DNA of 64,000 nucleotides. Source: JAJPIG01 sp035531675. Its GTDB lineage: Bacteria > Desulfobacterota > Binatia > Binatales > Binataceae. Position 1 is the stretch's first letter. Each line of letters starts with the position of its first letter. This document shows positions 1 through 8,669 of this stretch, in pieces. The translations under genes were made by a program, and so were the position numbers. The notes under the pieces were generated by a model. That model saw nothing but the letters and a program-made list of their open reading frames with translations. It was not told the origin of the DNA and did no database searches. The stretch lies in NCBI GenBank assembly GCA_035531675.1, contig DATKSL010000027.1, positions 108,473 to 172,472 on the forward strand. Direction: 5' to 3'.

Positions 1-1152
1 GATCACCCGCGGCGTGACGCGCTGGTCGAACCGATACGGAGTCTTCGAGGAGCGGTCGCGGACCAGTTCGATAGCCCAGAACATGCCGATGCCGCGGACG
101 TCGCCGACCAGCGGATGGCCCGAGAGCTCTTCCTTGAGGCGCGCGCCCAGCCGCGCACCGACTTCGGCGGCGCGCTCGACCAGCCGCTCGCGCTCCATGA
201 TTTCCAGCGCCTTGTCGGCCAGCGCGCAGGCCAGCGGATGATTACTGTAGGTGAAGAACATGAAGTCGGCGCCGGCGCGCTCGCATTCCTCGACCAGCGC
301 CGCATCCGCCGCGACCATCCCCATCGGCATATAGCCGCCGGTCAGCCCCTTGCCGCCGACCAGGATGTCGGGCTTGACGTTCCAGTGATCGACGGCAAAG
401 CGCCGGCCGGTGCGGCCGAACCCGGTCATCACCTCGTCAGCGATCAGCAGCACGTCGTAGCGCCGGCAGATTTCTGCGATGCGCGGCCAGTACTCCTTGA
501 CCGGCACCACCGCGCCGCCCGACGAACCCATCATCGGCTCGGCCAGAAACGCCGCGATAGTGTCGGGGCCATGCTTCAGAATCTCGGCTTCGAGCGCCTC
601 CGCACAATCGAGATCACAGCCGGGATAGCTCTTGTCCCACGGGCATCGGTAACAGAAGCTCGGCGGAATCTTGGGCCAGTCCAACAGCACCGCTTCGTAA
701 TCCTTGCGGCGCAGGTTATGGCCTGCCGAGAGCGCGCCGAGCGTGTTGCCATGGTAGGAGAACTGGCGCGAAATAATCTTGGTGCGGCCGGCGCGGCCGC
801 GGGTCTTCTGACACAGCAGCGCAAACTTGATCGCTGATTCGATCGCCTCCGAGCCGCCGCTGGTGAAATAAAAGCGGGTGAGGCCCGGCGGCGTCCAGCG
901 CTTGAGCCGCGCGACCAGCGCGGTGCGCTCGGCGGAATCGAACACCGGCACGATATAATTGATGCGACCGACCACCTCGGCGGCCACCCGCGCCATCTCT
1001 TCGCGTCCCTGGCCGATATGCACCACCACCGCGCCGCCGCCGGCATCGAGGATTTTGCGGCCGCCGCGCGCATACAGATAGGCGCCCTCGGCGCGTTCGA
1101 TGAACAAATCGAAAGGGCTACGAAAGAACAGCGGTTCCTGCTTATCCGGCAT
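1..1152 (-). CDS. Class III PLP-dependent aminotransferase, 3' end off the window
   Basis: Transfers an amino group to or from an omega-amine or amino acid using pyridoxal phosphate; the substrate cannot be read from sequence. Reading in from the ATG at 1152, 384 codons are open and run off the left edge, so the C-terminus is missing. Visible class III features are the TSGGSEA cofactor-phosphate loop near residues 97-103, LIADEVMTGFGRTG with the PLP-binding Asp239, and VGGKGLTGG with the Schiff-base Lys268. Four cysteines at about residues 167-183 form a FCYRCP/GCDLDC patch, seen in some omega-aminotransferases. The CoA-transferase gene ends 32 bp upstream on the same strand, so the two may be co-transcribed. 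Confidence 0.9.
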   Translation of the reverse strand, partial: MPDKQEPLFFRSPFDLFIERAEGAYLYARGGRKILDAGGGAVVVHIGQGREEMARVAAEVVGRINYIVPVFDSAERTALVARLKRWTPPGLTRFYFTSGGSEAIESAIKFALLCQKTRGRAGRTKIISRQFSYHGNTLGALSAGHNLRRKDYEAVLLDWPKIPPSFCYRCPWDKSYPGCDLDCAEALEAEILKHGPDTIAAFLAEPMMGSSGGAVVPVKEYWPRIAEICRRYDVLLIADEVMTGFGRTGRRFAVDHWNVKPDILVGGKGLTGGYMPMGMVAADAALVEECERAGADFMFFTYSNHPLACALADKALEIMERERLVERAAEVGARLGARLKEELSGHPLVGDVRGIGMFWAIELVRDRSSKTPYRFDQRVTPRVI

Positions 1153-1184
1153 GCGACGATTTTAGGTCTTTGACCAGGAGGCTG

Positions 1185-2387
1185 CTACTTGATGGCGCCC
1201 TCCCGACGCCAGCGTTCGATACTGTCGGGCTGATAGCCGAGCGCACCCAGGATCTCGTCGGTATGCTGTCCGAGCGCCGGCGCCAGCGAACGGATCTCGC
1301 CGGGCGTGGCCGAGAGCTTGACCGAGACGCCGACCTGGCGAACCTTTTCGCCGCCGGGACCTTCGAGATCGACGATCATCCGGCGCGCGCGCACCTGCGG
1401 GTCGTCGGCGACCTCGCCGAGCTCGAGCATGCGGCCGACACAAATGTCGGTCTTGCTCAGGATCTCGAACCATTCGTCGCGCGTGCGGGTCAGGAAGGCG
1501 GCTTCGAAACAGCTCCGGATCTCATCGCGTTTGGCGGGATCGAATTCGTGCGCGATCAGATCCTCGCGGCCGAGCGCCTTGCACAGGTTGGCGAAGAACC
1601 ACGGCTCGAGCGCCGCGATGGTGACGTACTTGCCGTCCTTGGTGAGATAGAAATTGTAGTTGGGCAGGCCGCCGTCGAGCATGGTCTCGCCCCGCATCGG
1701 CACCTTACCGGTCGCGAAGAAGGTCGAGAAGGTCTGCGCCAGCAACGCGATGGTGCCGTCGAGCATCGAGATATCAACGTACTGCCCGCGCCCGGTGCTG
1801 TGCCGGGCGACCAGCGCGGCCAGGATACCGATCGCGCCGTGCATCCCGCCGCCCGCGTAATCGGCCAGCAGGTTGTGCGGAATAGTCGGCGGCTCGCCCT
1901 TGCGCCCGAAAATCGACAGCAGTCCGGCGGTGCCGATGTAATTGAGATCATGCCCAACTACGTTGCGGCACGGACCGTCCTGACCGTAGCCGGTCACCGC
2001 GCAGTAGATCAGCGCGGGGTTGCGCACCGCCAGGGTCTCGTAATCGATCCCGAGCCGCTGGGCGACGCCCGGCCGGAACTCCTCGACGACGATATCGGCG
2101 CGCTGCGCCAGGCGCAGATAAATCTGCTTGCCCGCGGGGCTCTTGAGATTGAGACCGATCGATTTCTTGTTGCGGTTGAGTGCATTGTAAGGCGAGCCGC
2201 CGAAACCGCCGGTCGGCAGCTTCACTCCCGCCGCACCGGCCTGCTGGGCGCGGCGGCCGCCGGGCGGGCCCGGCTCCTCGATCTTGATCACCTCGGCGCC
2301 GAGGTCGCCCAGGATCATGGTGCAGAATGGTCCGGGCGCAAGCCGCGTCAGGTCCAGTACTTTTATTCCTTCAAGCGGTGCGGCCAT
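1185..2387 (-). CDS. CaiB/BaiF family CoA transferase or alpha-methylacyl-CoA racemase-like enzyme
   Basis: A 400-residue family III CoA-transferase fold protein. It either moves CoA between carboxylic acids or epimerises 2-methylacyl-CoA esters. The N-terminus has the family signature GIKVLDLTRLAPGPFCTMILGD followed by GAEVIKIEEP. The GHDLNY motif near residue 138 matches the His-containing motif of racemases, and GQYVDISMLDG near residue 200 carries the conserved Asp. The C-terminus (LGQHTDEIL.LGY) is typical, and the length is normal. The HD-NY motif favours the racemase-like branch, but family assignment alone does not fix the substrate. Confidence 0.88.
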   Translation of the reverse strand: MAAPLEGIKVLDLTRLAPGPFCTMILGDLGAEVIKIEEPGPPGGRRAQQAGAAGVKLPTGGFGGSPYNALNRNKKSIGLNLKSPAGKQIYLRLAQRADIVVEEFRPGVAQRLGIDYETLAVRNPALIYCAVTGYGQDGPCRNVVGHDLNYIGTAGLLSIFGRKGEPPTIPHNLLADYAGGGMHGAIGILAALVARHSTGRGQYVDISMLDGTIALLAQTFSTFFATGKVPMRGETMLDGGLPNYNFYLTKDGKYVTIAALEPWFFANLCKALGREDLIAHEFDPAKRDEIRSCFEAAFLTRTRDEWFEILSKTDICVGRMLELGEVADDPQVRARRMIVDLEGPGGEKVRQVGVSVKLSATPGEIRSLAPALGQHTDEILGALGYQPDSIERWRREGAIK

Positions 2388-2478
2388 CCGAGCCTCCCCT
2401 AGCGGCGCGCGCGGGCGGTAGAGATCGAAATTTAAAGCGTTTAATCGTCACAGGCAAACGCGGACGCGGGCCAAGCTC

Positions 2479-3327
2479 TCAGCTGCTGCCCAATCCGGAG
2501 CTGGCGCGCACGCGCGCCAGCAACTGATTGAGCGCGCGCAGGCCCCGCACCATGTGCGCGCCGTACCAATGCAGGTCGCGCCCGTTGATCAGCAGCACGC
2601 GCCGGCCCAGCGCCGCCGGCAGCGCCTCTTTCATCTCGCGGAGGTCGTCGTCGGTAAACACGTACGGCTCATCGGGCAGCAGCACGACGTCGGGCCGCTC
2701 CTCGAGCGCCTGCTGCAGCGTGACGCGCGGGTAGCGCTCGCCGGCGGCGGCAAAGATATTTCTGAAGCCGAGCATCCGCAGCACATCATGCGCATAGGTG
2801 TCGGCGTTGAACGTCATCCAGGGGTTCTTCCATACCGGGCAAAAGACCCGCAGCCGCAGCTTCATCCAGACGCCGAGGCCGGCCTCGATCTCGCTCACCG
2901 CCATCACGATCTCACGCGTCAGCGCCGCGGCCGCGTGCTCGGCGCCGAGTACGCTGCCCAGGCGCAGGACGGATTCGACCACGCCCGGGACGGTGCGCGG
3001 ATAGGTGACGAACACCGGGATGCCGTGTTCGCGCAGGCGATCGATATCCTCGCGCCGATTCTCCTCGGCGTTGGCGATTACCAGGTCCGGGCTGAGCCGC
3101 ATGATCGCGCCGAGGTCGGGATTCTTGGTGCCGCCAACCTTGGCCAGCGGCGCCACTTCAGAGGCCGGGGCGACACAAAAACGCGTGACCCCTGCCACTC
3201 GCGGGCCGACGCCGAGCGCGAACAGGGTCTCGGTCCAGCTCGGAACCAGCGACACGACCCTGGCCGGCGGCGCTGCGAGTTCCACCCGCAGGCCGAGGTC
3301 ATCGAGCACCTGCACGCCCGCACCCAT
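2479..3327 (-). CDS. BtuF-like helical-backbone metal/cobalamin-binding protein
   Basis: A 282-residue protein of the periplasmic-binding type III family that binds cobalamin, ferric siderophores or haem. The N-terminal lobe shows RVVSLVPSWTETLFALG, GGTKNPDLGAIMRLSPDLVIAN and the long central helix region. The C-terminal lobe has DVLRMLGFRNIFA and RPDVVLLPDEPYVF, all usual for BtuF. No signal peptide or lipobox is visible at the chosen start, and no BtuC or BtuD gene lies nearby, so this may be a solitary cytoplasmic or differently exported member. The small membrane protein gene ends 6 bp upstream on the same strand. Confidence 0.82.
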   Translation of the reverse strand: MGAGVQVLDDLGLRVELAAPPARVVSLVPSWTETLFALGVGPRVAGVTRFCVAPASEVAPLAKVGGTKNPDLGAIMRLSPDLVIANAEENRREDIDRLREHGIPVFVTYPRTVPGVVESVLRLGSVLGAEHAAAALTREIVMAVSEIEAGLGVWMKLRLRVFCPVWKNPWMTFNADTYAHDVLRMLGFRNIFAAAGERYPRVTLQQALEERPDVVLLPDEPYVFTDDDLREMKEALPAALGRRVLLINGRDLHWYGAHMVRGLRALNQLLARVRASSGLGSS

Positions 3328-3333
3328 CAGCTT

Positions 3334-3627
3334 CTATCTCGCCTTGCTCGTCCGGTTTCGAATGAGGGCGCCGAGTTCCCGGCGATCGACGTCGCTGAGA
3401 TTCTCACCGTCCGGCCTGGCGCCGGCCGGCATCGCGCGTGGACCGGCGGCAGCTTCGGATCGATCCGCAGCGGCGCCGAAGCGCTGAGGCGCGGAGCGAT
3501 GCGGGCCGCGGATCGGCATCAGCATCCGGCGCGTAATGAAGCCCGCGATCAACAGCATCAGAGCGATAATCAGGATGAGCTTGGTTTTCAAGCCCCGCCG
3601 CCGTTTGCGATTACGTCGCTTTGCCAT
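3334..3627 (-). CDS. Small basic single-span membrane protein
   Basis: A 97-residue protein that I do not recognise. It begins with a strongly basic stretch (KRRNRKRRRG), followed by one hydrophobic segment at about residues 17-34 (LILIIALMLLIAGFI) and a Pro/Arg/Ala-rich tail. The positive-inside pattern predicts a cytoplasmic N-terminus with the tail outside. It sits 6 bp upstream of the BtuF-like gene on the same strand, so the two are probably co-expressed. No database family is assigned. Confidence 0.6.
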   Translation of the reverse strand: MAKRRNRKRRRGLKTKLILIIALMLLIAGFITRRMLMPIRGPHRSAPQRFGAAADRSEAAAGPRAMPAGARPDGENLSDVDRRELGALIRNRTSKAR

Positions 3628-3710
3628 GACATCGTTCGGCCGACGGGTCGAAACAGCTAACCCCTCTCCATCAACGTGACCGGCAATCTAACCGGTCCGA
3701 GCGAGCCATC

Positions 3711-4925
3711 CTACCGCACCGGCCGGCCGAGAAGAACCGCCCTCGCCCATCGCGCGATCAGCCGGCGCGCCGGCACCTGGTCGAGATTGCGCGCGCCGTT
3801 GTACCAATCGACGCCCATTTGCTGGGCCTTGGGACTCAGCTGAGCGAGGCGAAAGTAGAGCCGATGGCGCGGACCATAGAAGCGGCGCGCCGCGAACGCC
3901 AGCCGGCCGAGCTTGCGGCCGACCGCGCCGCTCCGCAGCGTACGATCGTAATCCCGCAACGCGTCGCCGTCGCCGTCGAGAAAACGCGCGATCGACTCCG
4001 CCGCCAGCCGCCCGTGCTCGAAGGCATAGGAGATGCCCTCGCCCATCAGTGGATCGACCCCGGCAGCATCGCCGGCCAGCAGCGCGCGGCGCGTGGCAAA
4101 TCCGTCGCCCGCGTCGAACCATCGAATCGGAAAGGCCCGAAAGCATCGCGCATCCGTCGGGATAGCGATCTGCGGAAACGCTTCCCTGAGTTGATCGATC
4201 ATCAATCGATTCGACACCCGGCCGTCGGCAAATTGATCGTAGATGCCGGCGTTAAGATGCGCCCGGCCGTCGACCATGCAGGGGAATGACCAGGCATAGC
4301 CGCGCACACCGGCCCGCACACAATCAAAGTCGAAGCGGTAGCGACGATCGCGGAACTCGACAGCGACCTCGGGATCGACCGGGACGTCGACCATCAGGCC
4401 GCGGCCGATAAGCTCGCGCCGTTCGCTGAACAGCGCGCGCCGCACGCGGCTGCCCGAGCCGTCGGCGCCGACTATCAGCGGCGCTTCGAAGCTGCCGCGC
4501 ACGGCCGTGACGCGCACCGAATCGGCCCCCTCTTCGACCCGGTCGACCCGGCAATCCTCGACGATCCTGAGACCGGCGCGCCGTGCAGCCGCCGCCAGCG
4601 AGGCGTCGAACTGGTCGCGGCGCACGATGGTGCAGAGCACCTCGCCGCGCGGGATGTCGACGCTGCCAATCTCGGTGCGGGCCACGCCGGCGGTGACCTG
4701 TACCGCGGGAACGTCGAGGCCGATACCGAGTTCGTCGAGCGCCGCGATGGTTTTGGGAATCAGGCCGCCGGCGCAGACCTTGGGCCGCGGATGGCGCGCC
4801 TTGTCGAGCGCGATTACCCGCCCGGCCAACTCCGGGCGTCGGGCGAGCAGGTAGAGCGCGGTCGCGAGACCGGCGGGTCCGGCGCCGGCGATAATCAGGT
4901 CGCATCGCTCCCGCCCCTGGTTCAT
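3711..4925 (-). CDS. Geranylgeranyl reductase family FAD-dependent oxidoreductase
   Basis: A 404-residue flavoprotein of the PHBH/geranylgeranyl-reductase group, which reduces isoprenoid double bonds or acts on related lipids. The Rossmann FAD motif IIAGAGPAGLATALYL lies at about residues 10-25. A VGADGSGSRVRR motif is mid-protein, and LLAGDAAGVDPLMGEGISYA near residue 285 is the second FAD-binding motif typical of this family. Length is normal. It could equally be a digeranylgeranylglycerophospholipid-type or menaquinone-modifying reductase; context does not decide. Confidence 0.85.
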   Translation of the reverse strand: MNQGRERCDLIIAGAGPAGLATALYLLARRPELAGRVIALDKARHPRPKVCAGGLIPKTIAALDELGIGLDVPAVQVTAGVARTEIGSVDIPRGEVLCTIVRRDQFDASLAAAARRAGLRIVEDCRVDRVEEGADSVRVTAVRGSFEAPLIVGADGSGSRVRRALFSERRELIGRGLMVDVPVDPEVAVEFRDRRYRFDFDCVRAGVRGYAWSFPCMVDGRAHLNAGIYDQFADGRVSNRLMIDQLREAFPQIAIPTDARCFRAFPIRWFDAGDGFATRRALLAGDAAGVDPLMGEGISYAFEHGRLAAESIARFLDGDGDALRDYDRTLRSGAVGRKLGRLAFAARRFYGPRHRLYFRLAQLSPKAQQMGVDWYNGARNLDQVPARRLIARWARAVLLGRPVR

Positions 4926-4969
4926 CGCCGGTCAGCTCCGATGGGGACCCGCGGATTGGCGGCTCATCG

Positions 4970-5009
4970 AAAAAAAGCGGAGGAACGGACTTGCGATCCG
5001 TTCCTCCGC
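4970..5009 (-). terminator. Rho-independent terminator of the Do protease gene
   Basis: A perfect 13-bp inverted repeat, GCGGAGGAACGGA (4977-4989) and its complement (4997-5009), encloses a 7-nt loop. On the minus strand it is followed directly by seven T (the A-run at 4970-4976). It lies 24 bp after the stop codon of the protease, a textbook intrinsic terminator. Confidence 0.93.
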
Positions 5010-5032
5010 GACCTGGTAGACAGGCTTGGCTA

Positions 5033-6637
5033 TCAACTCTCGGGCTTGATTACCGTGTAAAGCGTGGCATCGCCGCGCTGGACCAGCAGCAGGGCTGGCT
5101 TCTTCGAGTCCTTGGCCGCCTTGGCCTCGGTCAGGAAGTTTTCGACCGACGCGATCTTCTTGTGATTCACTTCGAGCACCACGTCGCCCGGCTGCACACC
5201 GGCATCGGCCCCCGGCGTATCCGGAGTAACGCCGCGCACCACCACGCCCTTGTCGGACTTGAGGTTGAGCTGCTGCGCGATTTCCGGGGTCAGCGCCTGC
5301 ACCTGCAGCCCCCAGTTATCGTTGGCCTCCTCATTCTTGGCGCTGGCGAGCTTGGTTTCCTTGAGCTCGCCGACCTTGACCTGAAGTTCGACCTGCTTGC
5401 CGTTGCGCAACACCACCAGCGGGACGGTCTTGTTGATTTGGGTCTGCGCAACCATCTCGGGCAAATGATGTTCATCCGGCACCGGCCGGCCGTCGAATTT
5501 GAGGATGACATCGCCGCGCTTGACGCCAGCGGCCGCCGCCGGACCATCCTCGACCACGCTGGCGACCAGGGCGCCCTCGGGCTTCTCCAGTCCGAAGGAC
5601 TGCGCGAGGTCGGGCGTCACCTGCTGGATCTCGACGCCCAGCCATCCGCGGATCACGTGGCCATGCTCCTTGAGCTGGTTCATGATGTCGCGGGCGAGGT
5701 CGATCGGGATGGCGAAGCCGATCCCGGCGTTGGTGCCGGTGCTGCTATAGATAGCAGTGTTGATGCCGATCACCTTGCCCTCGGTGTTGAACAGCGGGCC
5801 ACCCGAGTTGCCGGGGTTAATCGAGGCGTCGGTCTGGATGAAGTTATCGTAGTTGCCGCCGAGCGCGCGCCCTTTGGCGCTGACGATACCGGCGGTTACG
5901 GTCAGCGAGAAGCCGAACGGGTTACCGATCGCGATCACCCAGTCGCCTACCTCGGTGGCGTCAGAATTGCCGAGGTCAGCGTAGGGCAGCGGGTCCTTGC
6001 TATCGATCTTGATCAGCGCCAGGTCGGTCTTCTCGTCCTTGCCGATCACCTTGGCCTTGAACTCGCGTTGATCGCTCAGCTTGACGTGAATTTCGCTCGC
6101 ATCGCCGACCACGTGGTTATTGGTCAGGATATAGCCGTCGGGCGAGACGATTACGCCCGAGCCCAGCCCATGCTGCTTGAAGTTGTGAGGAATTTCGCCG
6201 AAGAAGTGACGGAATTGCTCGAACGGATCGCCGCCACCCGGGCCGAACGGACCTTGCTGTGGGCCGGCGCCCGGACCGCCGCCGCCGGGTCCCTGGGGGC
6301 CGCCAGGGCCGCCGAACTGAAACGGCATCGCATTCGATTTGATTTCCTGCACCACGCTGACATTCACCACCGTCGGCATCACCCGCTTCACCAGCGGTGC
6401 GAACGACGGTAGCGGCACGCCGTTCTTAGGCAGCGAGGCGGCCGGCTCGGGTTGGCCGGCCGGTGCGGGCGCTGCCGCCACGGGTTTGGCGAGCGCGGCC
6501 GGAGAGGCAGCCGAGGCTTCCGGCTTGCCGGTGGTCGACGAGGAAGAGCCCCAAAACGGGAACGCGCCAGCGCGCGCAAACGCAATCGTAATACCAAGCA
6601 GCACGCCGCCCGTGATGGCGGCGACCTTCTTAACCAT
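5033..6637 (-). CDS. degP: Do-family periplasmic serine protease/chaperone
   Basis: A 534-residue HtrA protein that degrades or refolds damaged envelope proteins. The N-terminal hydrophobic segment (residues 5-22) is a signal peptide or anchor. A Pro/Ala-rich stretch and a Gly/Pro-rich segment (about 108-136) precede the trypsin-like domain. The catalytic triad is visible: His175 in LTNNHVV, Asp205 in KTDLALIKID and Ser278 in NPGNSGGPL. Two PDZ domains follow at about 335-425 and 450-530. The start at 6637 is supported by a strong GAGGAGG ribosome site 6 bp upstream. The gene is monocistronic with its own terminator and is transcribed divergently from the hydroxylase-like gene. Confidence 0.95.
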   Translation of the reverse strand: MVKKVAAITGGVLLGITIAFARAGAFPFWGSSSSTTGKPEASAASPAALAKPVAAAPAPAGQPEPAASLPKNGVPLPSFAPLVKRVMPTVVNVSVVQEIKSNAMPFQFGGPGGPQGPGGGGPGAGPQQGPFGPGGGDPFEQFRHFFGEIPHNFKQHGLGSGVIVSPDGYILTNNHVVGDASEIHVKLSDQREFKAKVIGKDEKTDLALIKIDSKDPLPYADLGNSDATEVGDWVIAIGNPFGFSLTVTAGIVSAKGRALGGNYDNFIQTDASINPGNSGGPLFNTEGKVIGINTAIYSSTGTNAGIGFAIPIDLARDIMNQLKEHGHVIRGWLGVEIQQVTPDLAQSFGLEKPEGALVASVVEDGPAAAAGVKRGDVILKFDGRPVPDEHHLPEMVAQTQINKTVPLVVLRNGKQVELQVKVGELKETKLASAKNEEANDNWGLQVQALTPEIAQQLNLKSDKGVVVRGVTPDTPGADAGVQPGDVVLEVNHKKIASVENFLTEAKAAKDSKKPALLLVQRGDATLYTVIKPES

Positions 6638-6952
6638 GGATCCTCCTCGAGCGGATATGGGACTTTTGCGTGTCCCTATGCGGGTTCTACTGCCAGAACC
6701 TCTTAGTAATCGGACGTTTCATCGCCGCCGAAATTCAAGCGAAACCTGGAAAATCTGGCGAAAGTGCCGGGGGCACTCTCCAATCTCCGCCCAGCAAACG
6801 TCGGCTATCACAGTCCGTTGCCATAAATTAACCAGAAAACCTGCAAGAAGACTACTGCCATCGCTACGACCCTGGCCGACCTCGCAGTCGGCCAAACCCC
6901 TGCGGCGCCCGACGCCGTTGCCCTGCAACGCCTGCCTGTCTACGATCAAGCG
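6638..6952. other. Divergent intergenic region upstream of degP
   Basis: This 315-bp gap holds no gene I would support. Near degP it contains two inverted repeats, GGGAC/GTCCC (6659-6676) and GGTTCT/AGAACC (6683-6700). Either could form a hairpin in the degP leader or serve as an operator. The reading frame of the downstream hydroxylase is open back to a stop at 6824, so part of this region might encode an N-terminal extension from a non-ATG start. Confidence 0.5.
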
Positions 6953-7507
6953 ATGGTCGTGGCTGTGACGATGTTCGCCGCCGGGCTGCTGGCCTGGACG
7001 TTTCTCGAGTACGCGATTCACGGCTGGCTGAGCCATCGCTTCGTCACCTTCGTAACCCCCCTCCACCAGGTGCACCATCGCGACCCGAGCGCGGTCTTTG
7101 CGCTCGGCGCGTGGCTACCGACCGCTGCCATCTTCGGCCTGCTGCTGATCGGTTTCGGGATGACGCCGGCGACGATCTTCGTTGCCGGGCTGGTGGCCGG
7201 ATTCGCAATCTACGAGCTGGTTCATTACCGGCTGCATTTCGCGCCTGCGGTGGGCCGCTTCGAGGCGCGGCTGCGTGCGCGCCATCTGGCCCATCACCTG
7301 GCGATGGACGATCGCTGCCTGGGAGTGACCACGGCGCTGTGGGATCGAATATTCGGCAGTGCGGCACGCCCGGATGACATCGCTGCGCTCGCCGCCCGGC
7401 TCGACCAGGTTGAACCGATCGCCGGCCGCAGCAACCTGGGACGGATCGTCGCGGGGCTCCGAGTCAGCGTAAAGCATCATGTTTCGCTCTCCGGCGGGGC
7501 CAAGTAA
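6953..7507 (+). CDS. Sterol desaturase/fatty acid hydroxylase superfamily membrane protein
   Basis: A 184-residue membrane di-iron-type enzyme that hydroxylates or desaturates a lipid or carotenoid-like chain. Histidine clusters occur at H23/H28 (EYAIHGWLSH), H38xxHH42 (LHQVHH), H91/H95 (HYRLH) and H111/H114/H115 (RHLAHH), matching the metal-ligand pattern of the superfamily. Two hydrophobic segments lie at about 55-85. The start at 6953 lacks a good ribosome site and the frame is open upstream to 6827, so the true N-terminus may be longer. The substrate is unknown; carotene-hydroxylase-like members share this compact form. Confidence 0.75.
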   Translation: MVVAVTMFAAGLLAWTFLEYAIHGWLSHRFVTFVTPLHQVHHRDPSAVFALGAWLPTAAIFGLLLIGFGMTPATIFVAGLVAGFAIYELVHYRLHFAPAVGRFEARLRARHLAHHLAMDDRCLGVTTALWDRIFGSAARPDDIAALAARLDQVEPIAGRSNLGRIVAGLRVSVKHHVSLSGGAK

Positions 7508-7600
7508 GATGAGTTCGCGGGCGCTATCGTCGGTTGGCTTGATCGGCAAGAGATGACCCAGCCAGCGGCCCATGGTATAGACCGGTTTCGGCGAATCATC

Positions 7601-7996
7601 ATGCGCAAGCTCATCATCGCAGGCTCACTCGTGATTATCGTGGCGGTCGTGGCCTACGCCGCCGTCACCCGCTTGCAGGCCAAATCCGCCGGCGACTCAT
7701 CCAGCCAGGATGTGGCGCGCGCAACCCTCGATCCGGCGCTGTTTCAGGGTAAGGTTCACGACGCCTATCTTGCCGCCGCACGTTATCCCGCGGTGCTGGT
7801 GCAACTTCACTGCTATTGCGGATGCGACAAGGTCGAGGGTCATCGCAGCCTGCTCGATTGTTATCGCGATCGTCACGCGACCACCTGCCCGGTGTGTATC
7901 GGCGAGGCGCTGCTGGCAGCGAAGATGACCGGCGATGGGGCGCCGGTCGAGCAGATTCGCGACGCTATCCGCACCCGTTACGCACACGGGGAATAG
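7601..7996 (+). CDS. Exported PCYCGC-domain protein
   Basis: A 131-residue protein starting at the ATG at 7601; an upstream in-frame ATG at 7553 would add 16 residues before the signal segment. Residues 1-25 form a signal anchor (KLIIAGSLVIIVAVVAYAA). The C-terminal half carries the Cys-rich signature LHCYCGC followed by HRSLLDCY and TTCPVC, the PCYCGC motif family seen in lipoproteins of mostly Gram-positive bacteria. Six cysteines suggest metal or redox chemistry outside the membrane, which is inference. It is 3 bp upstream of the DedA gene, so they should be translated together. Confidence 0.78.
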   Translation: MRKLIIAGSLVIIVAVVAYAAVTRLQAKSAGDSSSQDVARATLDPALFQGKVHDAYLAAARYPAVLVQLHCYCGCDKVEGHRSLLDCYRDRHATTCPVCIGEALLAAKMTGDGAPVEQIRDAIRTRYAHGE

Positions 7997-7999
7997 CGT

Positions 8000-8611
8000 T
8001 TGGGCGTCGCCGTCTCAGCCTACATCCAGCACTTCAGCTACCTGGGGCTGTTCGTGGTGTTGGTGATGTGCGGCCTGGGCTTGCCAGTGCCGGAGGATGT
8101 GGCGCTGCTGGCGGGCGGGTTCATGGTTCATCGCGGCATCACCGCCTATCCCGCGACCATTGCCGTCGCGCTGGTCGGGGTGGTGGCGGGCGATAATTCG
8201 CTGTTTCTCATCGGACGGCGCTTCGGCAGCGGGCTGCTGTCCTACTTCGGCGTCGCACGCCCCAAATCGCGCCGCCGGATTGAGCGGATGCGCCAGTTCA
8301 TGGAGCGGCACGGCAGCAAGGCGATCTTCTATGCGCGCTTTTTCGCCGGCCTGCGCGCGATCGTTTATCTGTCGGCCGGATCGCTCGGCGTAAGCCCGGG
8401 ACGCTTCTTCCTCTACGACCTGCTAGGGGCACTGATCTCGGTGCCGTTGATGGTCTCGGCGGGCTATTTCTTCGGCAGCGAGATCGAACTGGCGATCAAA
8501 TACGTCGGCGGATTCGAGCACGTACTGCTGCTGATCCTGGCAGCTTCGATCCTGTTCTGGGTCACCCGCTACTTCTACCTGGTGTCCGGCCGCAGCCAGG
8601 AAACAGAGTAG
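8000..8611 (+). CDS. DedA/SNARE-associated family membrane protein
   Basis: A 203-residue integral membrane protein of the DedA family, several of which flip phospholipids or undecaprenyl phosphate. It shows the family hallmarks GLPVPEDVALLAGG near the N-terminus, GDNSLFLIGRRFG with the conserved Gly/Arg, and FYARFFAGLRAIVYLSAG with the essential basic residues. About five hydrophobic spans are visible. It starts at TTG 8000, 3 bp after the PCYCGC stop, implying translational coupling. Confidence 0.88.
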   Translation: MGVAVSAYIQHFSYLGLFVVLVMCGLGLPVPEDVALLAGGFMVHRGITAYPATIAVALVGVVAGDNSLFLIGRRFGSGLLSYFGVARPKSRRRIERMRQFMERHGSKAIFYARFFAGLRAIVYLSAGSLGVSPGRFFLYDLLGALISVPLMVSAGYFFGSEIELAIKYVGGFEHVLLLILAASILFWVTRYFYLVSGRSQETE

Positions 8612-8669
8612 ACTATCTTTTGCCCGGGCGGCTTTCGCCCGGCCGGATTTCAGGCGCAGGCGAATCGCC

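Noticed and set aside
6719..7078. A 119-codon minus-strand frame
   Set aside because: Overlaps the His-motif-bearing hydroxylase gene and shows no recognisable features.
8624..8642. CCGGGCG/CGCCCGG hairpin between DedA and the kinase as a terminator
   Set aside because: Short stem, no T-run, and only one weak indication; not listed as a feature.
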